Positions 1 through 6,072 of a stretch of DNA of 7,021 nucleotides are shown in pieces (position 1 is the stretch's first letter; every line of letters starts with the position of its first letter). Source of the DNA: Candidatus Stercoripulliclostridium merdigallinarum (lineage in GTDB: Bacteria > Bacillota > Clostridia > Christensenellales > DTU072); assembly GCA_018714575.1 (NCBI GenBank), contig DVNF01000058.1:1-7021 (forward strand), written 5' to 3'. The notes beneath the pieces were generated by a model that searched no databases, was not told where the DNA came from, and saw nothing but the letters and a program-made list of their open reading frames with translations. The position numbers and the translations under genes were made by a program.

Positions 1-3000
1 GTAAATTCAAAGCTGAATTTTTCGGAATCGGCGGCTCAACGGGCGGGCGCTTTGGCGGACATCCTGACCGGCGAAGCCGTAGCCGCTACCGTTTCAGCCG
101 AATCTTTGTTGGATTGGTTCCCCGACATAAACCTGTTTAAAAAGGCGATAAAGCGGTTAAAGACCGGGGAGGAGATCCCTCCGGAAATATTGGAAGACGT
201 CCTGACCGACGGCGGGTACAAGCGTACCGCCGCTCCGGAACGGGTGGGCGAATTTTCGCGCAGGGGCGACGTCCTGGACGTCTGGACGTCGGCTTTGGAT
301 ATGCCGGCGCGTATAGAATTTTTCGGCGACGAGATAGAATCCATCAGATTGTTCGCGCCCGACACAATGTTGTCGGTCAGAGAAATCAACGAATTGATAA
401 TTTCACCAAGAAGCGATATTTTGGTATCCAAAAACGGAGTTATCAGAGCCCAAAACGAACTTTTAAACGAAAGGCGAAACGCATACAGAGAACTTGGCGA
501 GATCATAGGGGCGCAGTTGGAAAAGCTGACTGCGGACCCGACCGACCCCGCCTTGGTTTGGTCGTTGCCTTTTTTGGACGAACGCGGCACGGTGTTCGAC
601 TATATCCCCGAAGGCGGCGTTTTGGTGTTCGACGATCCGCGCGCGGTTTACGACAAGATCATTCTGACCCGCGAACAGCATTTGACCAGAGTCAGGGCTT
701 TACGGGAAAGCGGTTCGGTTTCGTCCGGGCACTCTAACGCCATATCTTCGCCAGAAAAGGTAGTTTCGGCGGTTTCTTCTTTTAACAGAGTATTGGGTTT
801 CCAACAGCTGTTGCAAGCGAATCCGTTATTCAACGCGCAAAAGATACTGACTATTTCGTCGCCGCAACTGACGCGTTACCATTTGAATTTGGAAGCTTTG
901 AAAACCGACGTTTCCCAGGCGATGATCGTCGGCAGGCAAGTGATCGTCTTTGCCGGGGACGAGGGCACGGCGAAAACTTTGTCGGGATTTTTCGAAGAGC
1001 GCGGGCTTTCGGCGCACATAACCGAAGACCTTTCGGACACGTATCCGCTGTTGTTGGTCCCGAAGAGGTTAAAGCACGGATTTTCCTATCCCGACTACGG
1101 GTTAGTGGTGATCGGTACCGAGGACGTGCTGAAAAAAGGTGCGGTGCGGCAAAAGGCGTCGGTAAAGCGCCGTCAATTCGTCATGCCGGCAAAGGGCGAT
1201 TACGTCGTTCACGAACGACACGGCATAGGTATTTTCGACGGAATGCAGACGTTGACCACCTCGCTGGGCACCCGCGATTATTTCTGTATTTTGTATAAAG
1301 GCGGCGACAAATTGTATTTGCCGACCGACAGATTGGACGAGGTCGAACGCTATACCGGCGCGCAAAAACCGCATATCCATTCCATGAAGAGCCATGAGTT
1401 CGAGAAGGTAAAGGAGCGCGTCAGAAATTCCGTAAAACAGATGGCGATCGATTTAAAGTCGCTGTACGAAAAGCGTTTGCACGCCAAGGGTCACGTATAC
1501 GAACCGGACACCGTTTGGCAAAAGGAATTGGAGGACGCGTTCCCGTTTACTCCGACGGACGACCAGTTGGTGGCTACCGCCGAAATCAAAAGCGATATGG
1601 AATCGGGCAAGGTCATGGACAGACTGTTGGTGGGCGACGTCGGTTTCGGAAAGACGGAAGTCGCCGTCCGCGCCATATTCAAAACGGTGGTGGAAGGCAA
1701 ACAGGCGGCGGTGCTGGCGCCGACTACGATACTTGCAAATCAACACTTTCAGACCATAGCTTCGCGCCTTGAACCGTTCGGGATCAAAATCGATTTATTG
1801 TCGCGTTTGGTATCCTCAAAAGATATATCGGGAGCCCTAAAGCGTATTAAATCGGGCGAAACGTCCGTTGTAGTGGCAACGCACAGATTGCTTGGCAAAG
1901 ACGTCGTTTTCCACGATCTGGGGCTATTGGTATTGGACGAGGAACAACGCTTCGGCGTCGAACACAAGGAAAAGATAAAGGCGTTGAAAACCAACGTAAA
2001 CGTGCTGAGCATGTCGGCGACTCCGATACCGCGGACGTTGCATATGTCGCTGTCGGGTATCAGGGATATTTCGGTTTTGGAAACGCCTCCGGAGGGCAGG
2101 TTGCCGGTCGAAACCTACGTGGTGGAGCTGACCGATTCGTTGTTGAAAGACGCCTGTATGCGCGAAGTCGGCAGGGGCGGTCAGGTTTATATTTTGTTCA
2201 ACCGCGTGCAGGGAATAGAAAAATTTACAGAACACGTCGGAGAGCTGTTAGGCGACGGAGTCAGGATAATTTATGCTCACGGGCAGATGCCGCCTAACAT
2301 GTTGAACGAACGGATCCAGGCGTTTTACGATAAAAAAGCCGATATTCTGATTGCGACCGCTATTATCGAAAACGGCATAGACATTCCTGACGCGAACACG
2401 TTGATAGTCGTCGACGCGGACAGATTCGGTTTGGGCGAGCTGTACCAACTGAGGGGCAGAGTCGGCAGAAGTCCGAAACTTGCCTACGCATATTTCACCG
2501 TGAGGGAGGGCGCCGTCATCACCGAGGAAGCGGCAAAGCGTTTGGAAGCGCTGACTTCGTATACGGAATTGGGTTCCGGATTCAGGATCGCCATGCGCGA
2601 TCTGGAGATCCGCGGAGCGGGTAACGTTTTGGGCAAAGAACAGCACGGCAACATGGAGCGCGTAGGCTACGACATGTACTGCCGCATTTTAAAAGAAAGC
2701 ATCGAGGAGCTGACCGGCACCGCAAAAAACACCGAAGGCTATTTCGAAGTTACAATGGAAGTCGAAGGCGACGCCGAATTGGACAGGGAATATATTTCCG
2801 ATCCCGACGCCAGAGTGGCGTTCTATAAGCGTGCGGCGTCGCTGGAAAACCTGAAAGAAATGCGTTCTTTCCTGTCCGACACCGAGGACGTGTACGGGAA
2901 AGCGCCCGAATCGGCAAAACTTTTGGCAAAGATAGGTTTGGCGAAAAATTTGGCAAAACGTTTGGGAGTAAAAAAGGTCGTTTCCACGAAAAACGGCGCC

Positions 3001-3195
3001 GGATTGGAATTCAAAGACTCCGCCGTATACAAAAACACCGCCGTGTTGGACGCGTTGGAAAGGTTTTCGACTGTCGCCGTACTGACTCCCAGGGCGTTTC
3101 CGGTAATTCTGTTCAAAGCCAAAGGGCTGTCCGCCGAAGAACGTTTCGACAACGTTTTCGATTTTCTGATCGCCGCAACGTCAAAAAACGGTTAG
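1..3195 (+). CDS. mfd: Transcription-repair coupling factor Mfd (5' end outside window)
   Basis: Mfd is a cytoplasmic DNA translocase that pushes RNA polymerase off DNA at lesions and recruits UvrA for nucleotide excision repair. The frame is open from base 1, so the TTG at 52 is internal, not a start. 1064 residues are visible; with a usual family length of about 1150-1180, roughly 90-110 are missing. Numbering visible residues from base 1, the order is: the UvrB-like region (RRGDVLDVW near 87-95, then RIEFFGDEIESIR); the CarD/RNA-polymerase-interaction domain (about 395-454, VVHERHGIGIFDG); Walker A GDVGFGKTE (545-553); DEEQ box (646-649); SATPIPRT (672-679); the translocation and motif V region with ATAIIENGIDIP (about 785-796); motif VI QLRGRVGRS (816-824); and the C-terminal TRCF domain (about 915-1020). 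All ATPase motifs are intact. It ends in TAG followed by an intrinsic terminator, so it appears to end its transcription unit. DEEQ rather than DEEH is the form I associate with Firmicutes. Confidence 0.97.
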   Translation, partial: VNSKLNFSESAAQRAGALADILTGEAVAATVSAESLLDWFPDINLFKKAIKRLKTGEEIPPEILEDVLTDGGYKRTAAPERVGEFSRRGDVLDVWTSALDMPARIEFFGDEIESIRLFAPDTMLSVREINELIISPRSDILVSKNGVIRAQNELLNERRNAYRELGEIIGAQLEKLTADPTDPALVWSLPFLDERGTVFDYIPEGGVLVFDDPRAVYDKIILTREQHLTRVRALRESGSVSSGHSNAISSPEKVVSAVSSFNRVLGFQQLLQANPLFNAQKILTISSPQLTRYHLNLEALKTDVSQAMIVGRQVIVFAGDEGTAKTLSGFFEERGLSAHITEDLSDTYPLLLVPKRLKHGFSYPDYGLVVIGTEDVLKKGAVRQKASVKRRQFVMPAKGDYVVHERHGIGIFDGMQTLTTSLGTRDYFCILYKGGDKLYLPTDRLDEVERYTGAQKPHIHSMKSHEFEKVKERVRNSVKQMAIDLKSLYEKRLHAKGHVYEPDTVWQKELEDAFPFTPTDDQLVATAEIKSDMESGKVMDRLLVGDVGFGKTEVAVRAIFKTVVEGKQAAVLAPTTILANQHFQTIASRLEPFGIKIDLLSRLVSSKDISGALKRIKSGETSVVVATHRLLGKDVVFHDLGLLVLDEEQRFGVEHKEKIKALKTNVNVLSMSATPIPRTLHMSLSGIRDISVLETPPEGRLPVETYVVELTDSLLKDACMREVGRGGQVYILFNRVQGIEKFTEHVGELLGDGVRIIYAHGQMPPNMLNERIQAFYDKKADILIATAIIENGIDIPDANTLIVVDADRFGLGELYQLRGRVGRSPKLAYAYFTVREGAVITEEAAKRLEALTSYTELGSGFRIAMRDLEIRGAGNVLGKEQHGNMERVGYDMYCRILKESIEELTGTAKNTEGYFEVTMEVEGDAELDREYISDPDARVAFYKRAASLENLKEMRSFLSDTEDVYGKAPESAKLLAKIGLAKNLAKRLGVKKVVSTKNGAGLEFKDSAVYKNTAVLDALERFSTVAVLTPRAFPVILFKAKGLSAEERFDNVFDFLIAATSKNG

Positions 3196-3211
3196 CCTTC
3201 CCCGTGCTTAA

Positions 3212-3297
3212 AAATTTTGCCGAACGAAAAACAGTAATTTCCGCCTAGGGGGCGGACTTTTTTTGCCCGAAGCGGCTGTGCTCACGGCGTCGGCAAA
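3212..3297. repeat. Inverted TTTGCCGA / TCGGCAAA pair flanking the mfd terminator
   Basis: TTTGCCGA at 3216-3223 is matched by its exact reverse complement TCGGCAAA at 3290-3297, with the mfd terminator between them. The longer form AAATTTTGCCGA at 3212-3223 recurs exactly at 6016-6027, where it is the left arm of another palindrome. The arms here are 66 bases apart, so stable pairing is uncertain; the interest is that the same word recurs in both intergenic regions. Confidence 0.35.
3240..3264 (+). terminator. Intrinsic terminator after mfd
   Basis: TCCGCC (3240-3245) pairs with GGCGGA (3251-3256) around a five-base loop, then one C and seven Ts (3258-3264). It starts 45 bases after the mfd stop codon. 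The stem is short (6 bp) but GC-rich and the T tract is uninterrupted, which fits a Rho-independent terminator and separates mfd from the downstream transporter genes. Confidence 0.8.
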
Positions 3298-3324
3298 GGA
3301 TAAAGCATGACTTTTTTGCCCGAA
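3255..3324 (+). repeat. Pair of short direct repeats, GAC-T(6-7)-GCCCGAA
   Basis: GAC, seven Ts and GCCCGAA occupy 3255-3271; GAC, six Ts and GCCCGAA occupy 3309-3324. The two copies are identical apart from one T and lie 54 bases apart, start to start. The first copy overlaps the T tract of the mfd terminator. Either a small local duplication or a chance match in T-rich sequence could explain it; no function is visible. Confidence 0.5.
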
Positions 3325-3404
3325 AAGAGGGCATTTTGATACCCAAAGTCGATTTTTAGCGACCGAAAAACTACCGTATTAAGGATATAAATTAGTGAAA
3401 GTGT

Positions 3405-3433
3405 TTGACAGCGTATATTTTATATGATAATAT
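3405..3433 (+). promoter_or_regulatory. Probable sigma-A promoter of the ABC exporter genes
   Basis: A perfect -35 box TTGACA (3405-3410) is followed after 17 bases by TAATAT (3428-3433), which matches the -10 consensus at 4 of 6 positions and is preceded by TG at 3425-3426, an extended -10 element. An alternative -10, GATAAT (3426-3431), matches 5 of 6 but with a short 15-base spacer. Transcription would start near 3440, giving a leader of about 85 bases that contains the whole palindrome at 3455-3504. Confidence 0.75.
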
Positions 3434-3454
3434 GAGTTAAGTATTTATAAGAAA

Positions 3455-3504
3455 AACGCGTGCGCGCGCATAATATATATATTGTGCGTGCGCGCATGCG
3501 CGTT
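3455..3504 (+). promoter_or_regulatory. Long leader palindrome, alternating purine-pyrimidine
   Basis: The two arms can pair as AACGCG (3455-3460) with CGCGTT (3499-3504), TGCGCGC (3461-3467) with GCGCGCA (3490-3496), then GCA and an AT-rich tip (3468-3475 with 3480-3487). That is about 21 pairs including one G-T, interrupted only by two 2-base bulges on the right arm, with a 4-base loop at 3476-3479. From 3456 to 3503 purines and pyrimidines alternate except at two symmetric places (3472/3473 and 3482/3483). It lies between the predicted transcription start and the AGGAG site. Possible roles are mRNA stabilisation, control of translation or transcription, or a protein-binding operator; the sequence does not decide among them. 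Confidence 0.7.
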
Positions 3505-3511
3505 ATGGAAC

Positions 3512-3516
3512 AGGAG
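3512..3516 (+). promoter_or_regulatory. Ribosome binding site that sets the ATPase start
   Basis: AGGAG ends nine bases before the ATG at 3526. The earlier in-frame candidates (GTG 3460, ATG 3496, ATG 3505) lie within or at the edge of the palindrome and have no such site, so 3526 is the favoured start. Confidence 0.85.
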
Positions 3517-3525
3517 AAAAATCGA

Positions 3526-4281
3526 ATGCTGGAAATTAGCCATTTGTACAAGAAGTACTTGAATTCCGAACGCTTTTCGGTGGAAGATCTGTCGTTGTCT
3601 TTAAAACCGGGCGAGATATTCGGATTTTTGGGACAAAACGGTGCGGGAAAATCTACGACGATAAAATGTCTGACGGGAATTTATCCGTTCAACTCCGGGA
3701 CGATAACCATCTGCGGTTACGACATTCAAAAGGATCCCATCAACGCTAAACTGAATATGGGGTACGTGCCGGACAACCATTCCGTTTACGAAAAATTGAC
3801 GGGCAGGGAATACGTAAATTATACCGCCGACCTGTATAAGGTGTCCAAACGCGACCGCAACGACCGTTTTGAAAAATACGTCAATCAATTTAAACTGACC
3901 AAAGCCGTCGATTCCCAAATCAAATCTTATTCGCACGGTATGAAACAAAAGATCTGCATCATAGCCGCGCTGATCCATAACCCGAAGCTGTGGGTGTTGG
4001 ACGAACCGATGATGGGCTTGGACCATCAGTCGATGGCAGAGATACTGAAGAGGATGGACGACCACTGCGCCGAAGGCAATACCGTATTCTTCTCCTCCCA
4101 CAACCTGGATCTGGTGGCAAAGATCTGCGACAGAGCTGCCATTATCAAAGACGGCAAACTCCAGGACGTGATAGATCTGCACATCAAAGGCAACAAGGAA
4201 ACTTTGGAAAAACGCTTCTGCGAGATCACGGCGACCGAACAGGACATCATTAACGAACGTACTCTGCTCAGGAGGGGATAA
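3526..4281 (+). CDS. ABC transporter ATP-binding protein (exporter type)
   Basis: This 251-residue cytoplasmic ATPase should power the membrane protein encoded directly after it. It contains Walker A GQNGAGKST (36-44), a Q-loop segment GYVPDNHSVYEKLTGREY (79-96) with Asp83 where many ABC proteins have Gln, a signature motif YSHGMKQK (135-142) in place of LSGGQ, Walker B LWVLDEP (155-161) with Glu160 as the expected catalytic residue, a D-loop GLD (164-166) and the H-loop His192. The tail LEKRFCEITA (227-236) matches the usual end of ABC-2-type exporter ATPases. The variant signature and Q-loop are typical of the EcsA-like and drug or peptide exporter branch as I know it. The start is fixed by AGGAG at 3512-3516. 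It is probably transcribed from 3405-3433 through the leader palindrome. The substrate cannot be told from sequence. Confidence 0.93.
   Translation: MLEISHLYKKYLNSERFSVEDLSLSLKPGEIFGFLGQNGAGKSTTIKCLTGIYPFNSGTITICGYDIQKDPINAKLNMGYVPDNHSVYEKLTGREYVNYTADLYKVSKRDRNDRFEKYVNQFKLTKAVDSQIKSYSHGMKQKICIIAALIHNPKLWVLDEPMMGLDHQSMAEILKRMDDHCAEGNTVFFSSHNLDLVAKICDRAAIIKDGKLQDVIDLHIKGNKETLEKRFCEITATEQDIINERTLLRRG
4270..4275 (+). promoter_or_regulatory. AGGAGG ribosome binding site inside the ATPase gene
   Basis: A perfect AGGAGG lies within the last codons of the ATPase gene (its two Arg codons), six bases before the permease ATG at 4282. The ATPase stop TAA (4279-4281) touches that ATG. This arrangement predicts translational coupling and matched production of the two subunits. 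Confidence 0.9.
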
Positions 4282-5958
4282 ATGAACGGCAACATTCGCA
4301 CTCTGCTGAGGCTGGAGATCAAAAACCGTTTCTCTAACTATTCGCTGACCGATTTCAAATCCTATCTGAAATTACTGTTTACGATAGTTCTGTTGGGCGC
4401 CGTCATATATGCCATTTATTGGGTGGCGGGACTGTTCTTCGAAATGTTCGAAACGGGCGGAATGTTATACGAGGCTTTGGTACTCCTGGTCACGGCAATT
4501 TTCATATTCATGCTGTTTACCGGCATTTCAAGTACGATAAAAGTTTTGTACTACAAAGGCGACAACGAAATTTTGATGCGCTACCCCGTGTCGGGAGCCG
4601 AAGTCTTTATTTCAAAGACGTTGTTTTTGTTCCTGAGTCAATTCATAGTCACCACCGTGGTAATGGCTCCGTTCCTGGTAGCTTACGCTTCGGTGTCGGG
4701 ACTGGGGGTAGCGTTCTACGTCAAGATCCCCGTGCCGATATTGCTGATGGTGTTCATCAACTTCTTCCTCAGCAACATTTTGGCGATCCCGATAATGCAC
4801 CTGACAAACAGGATCCGCAACAAATTTATCCTGATCATCATCGGATTGGCGATATTGGTGACCGCGGGCTTTGCGTTATATATGCTGCTGTTCAACAGCA
4901 TGGTCACTTATATGAACGATACCGCGTTTTCGGTGTTCAGCGACGAAATGGTCGCAGTCATCGAAACCGTCGCTAAGTGGCTGATCCCCGCAAAATACTT
5001 TGCCGACGTCATGGTGGGTAAGGAACTGTATATCGCTTATCCCGCGTTGATAGGGATGTTGGGGCTAACGTTGATAGGAATGATTTTTATAATTTATTTC
5101 CTGTATGCAAAGACGCTGTTGAACAACGTCGAAGTCGAAGGTTCGGCGTTCAAACACGTTACAAAGAACCGCCGCCGTCCTATTTTCGTGACGTTGCTGA
5201 GAAAGGAATTTTTACAGGTATTCCGCTCGGTGAACTATTCGTTCCAATATTTCGTTTTGGCATGCGCCATGCCGGTCATGATATATTTCTGTAACGAGAT
5301 AACGGGAAGATTGGGCGAAAACCAAATCGGCGAACAGATAGCGTTGGGTATGACTATGCTGGTCATGCTGATATTCGCAACCGTCATCACTTCGTTCGCG
5401 GCGACTTCCACCAGCCGCGAAGGCGATAACTTCTACCACACGAAAGTGGCGCCCGTATCCATTCAGAAACAGTTGTTCGCAAAGTTCACGATGTTCTTTT
5501 TGGTATCCGTTGCCGCAAACGCCGTCTGCGCGGTTGTGTTGTATTTCACGAAACAAGTCAACCTGACCGACGCGATATGGCTGTTCGTGATGGTAGAGCT
5601 AGTGGCCATCGCCGAAACGCTGATAGCCATGCGAATGGATATAGCGCATCCTTACTTTAACCTCTCCGGCGAAGGCGAGGTAGTAAACAACAACGCTTCG
5701 ACGACTCTGGCGGTCGCGATGGGCTTTGCGGTAGCTGTCGTCATCGGCATAATTTGTATGTTTTTGGGCTATCTGGGCAATACCGGATTTTCGATAGAAA
5801 TCCCTTATGCGATAATGGATCAGCCCATCGGAAAGATAGAATTCACCACCGCTTATATGTATTATGCGGTCACCGCTTTGGTGTGCGTATTCTTCGTCGC
5901 GGCGGTGCTGAGATACTCTATCGGACTGAAAAAAGCTTACAACAAAATTGCTAAGTAA
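4282..5958 (+). CDS. ABC exporter permease, 12 predicted membrane helices
   Basis: This 558-residue integral membrane protein is the likely channel partner of the preceding ATPase. By eye I see helices near 30-53, 62-82, 112-138, 150-173, 181-204, 253-276, 319-338, 351-374, 399-421, 430-449, 474-497 and 524-545. Two halves look related: TLLRLE...NYS at 7-21 matches TLLRKE...NYS at 304-320, and the loop after the second helix has GDN (93-95), PVS (102-104) and Lys112, mirrored by GDN (381-383), PVS (391-393) and Lys401 after helix 8. Both loops should be cytoplasmic and are candidates for ATPase contact. This suggests one polypeptide supplies both transmembrane halves and works with an ATPase dimer. 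The style resembles the putative ABC exporter families related to ABC-2 permeases; the exact family needs a profile search. The substrate is unknown. Confidence 0.9.
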   Translation: MNGNIRTLLRLEIKNRFSNYSLTDFKSYLKLLFTIVLLGAVIYAIYWVAGLFFEMFETGGMLYEALVLLVTAIFIFMLFTGISSTIKVLYYKGDNEILMRYPVSGAEVFISKTLFLFLSQFIVTTVVMAPFLVAYASVSGLGVAFYVKIPVPILLMVFINFFLSNILAIPIMHLTNRIRNKFILIIIGLAILVTAGFALYMLLFNSMVTYMNDTAFSVFSDEMVAVIETVAKWLIPAKYFADVMVGKELYIAYPALIGMLGLTLIGMIFIIYFLYAKTLLNNVEVEGSAFKHVTKNRRRPIFVTLLRKEFLQVFRSVNYSFQYFVLACAMPVMIYFCNEITGRLGENQIGEQIALGMTMLVMLIFATVITSFAATSTSREGDNFYHTKVAPVSIQKQLFAKFTMFFLVSVAANAVCAVVLYFTKQVNLTDAIWLFVMVELVAIAETLIAMRMDIAHPYFNLSGEGEVVNNNASTTLAVAMGFAVAVVIGIICMFLGYLGNTGFSIEIPYAIMDQPIGKIEFTTAYMYYAVTALVCVFFVAAVLRYSIGLKKAYNKIAK

Positions 5959-5973
5959 ACCGCATAAAAAATG

Positions 5974-5990
5974 CCGGTTTGGGTAACCGG
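5974..5990. other. Small hairpin after the permease gene
   Basis: CCGGTT (5974-5979) pairs with AACCGG (5985-5990) around a five-base loop, 15 bases after the permease stop. No T run follows on the + strand, so it is not a standard terminator for this operon; an A run at 5966-5971 would be a T run on the - strand, but I see no - strand gene. It may mark an mRNA processing or stability site. Confidence 0.5.
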
Positions 5991-6017
5991 AGAAAGGGGT
6001 TAAAACGAAAAAATCAA

Positions 6018-6053
6018 ATTTTGCCGATTTTCGCACTGCGGATTCGGCAAAAT
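6018..6053. repeat. Perfect 10-bp inverted repeat upstream of the third gene
   Basis: ATTTTGCCGA (6018-6027) is the exact reverse complement of TCGGCAAAAT (6044-6053). Inside, CGC (6032-6034) can pair with GCG (6038-6040), extended by two weaker pairs, so the whole element can fold into one hairpin. There is no T tract after it on the + strand; on the - strand the following sequence is T-rich. The right arm ends inside an in-frame ATG (6052-6054). Its left-arm word also occurs after mfd (3212-3223), so it may belong to a dispersed intergenic repeat, or may regulate the third gene. Confidence 0.7.
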
Positions 6054-6072
6054 GACAGAGTATAAGCAGACA

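Larger units (their letters stand above)
3196..3525. other. Non-coding region between mfd and the ABC exporter genes
   Basis: This 330-base stretch has no convincing gene on either strand. From left to right it holds a TTTTGCCGA motif, the mfd terminator, two copies of a 16-17 base T-rich direct repeat, an AT-rich promoter, a large GC-rich palindrome and the ribosome binding site of the ATPase gene. The part between about 3334 and 3400 shows nothing I can assign. Base composition changes sharply, from AT-rich around 3380-3455 to almost pure GC dinucleotides in the palindrome arms. Confidence 0.85.

Noticed and set aside
52..54. TTG at 52 as the start of mfd
   Set aside because: The frame is open to base 1 and the 17 upstream codons fit the expected Mfd sequence. 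The visible protein also lacks the first part of the family's N-terminal domain, so the true start is outside the window.
36..590. Long - strand open frames opposite mfd, the ATPase and the permease (for example 36-590, 3601-4182, 5599-6159)
   Set aside because: They are antisense to well-supported genes, show no recognisable domains, and have compositions typical of reverse-strand shadows.
3317..3333. TGCCC / GGGCA hairpin as a second terminator
   Set aside because: The stem is only 5 bp with a seven-base loop, and is followed by just four Ts after an A. It is weaker than the terminator at 3240-3264 and not needed to explain the layout.
5971..6003. Ten-codon reading frame (MPVWVTGERG) after the permease as a leader peptide
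   Set aside because: There is no ribosome binding site before its ATG, it spans the small hairpin, and ten codons can arise by chance. Nothing ties it to control of the next gene.
6061..6066. TATAAG as a -10 box for the third gene
   Set aside because: No -35 element lies at a suitable distance, and transcription would begin almost at the ATG at 6073.
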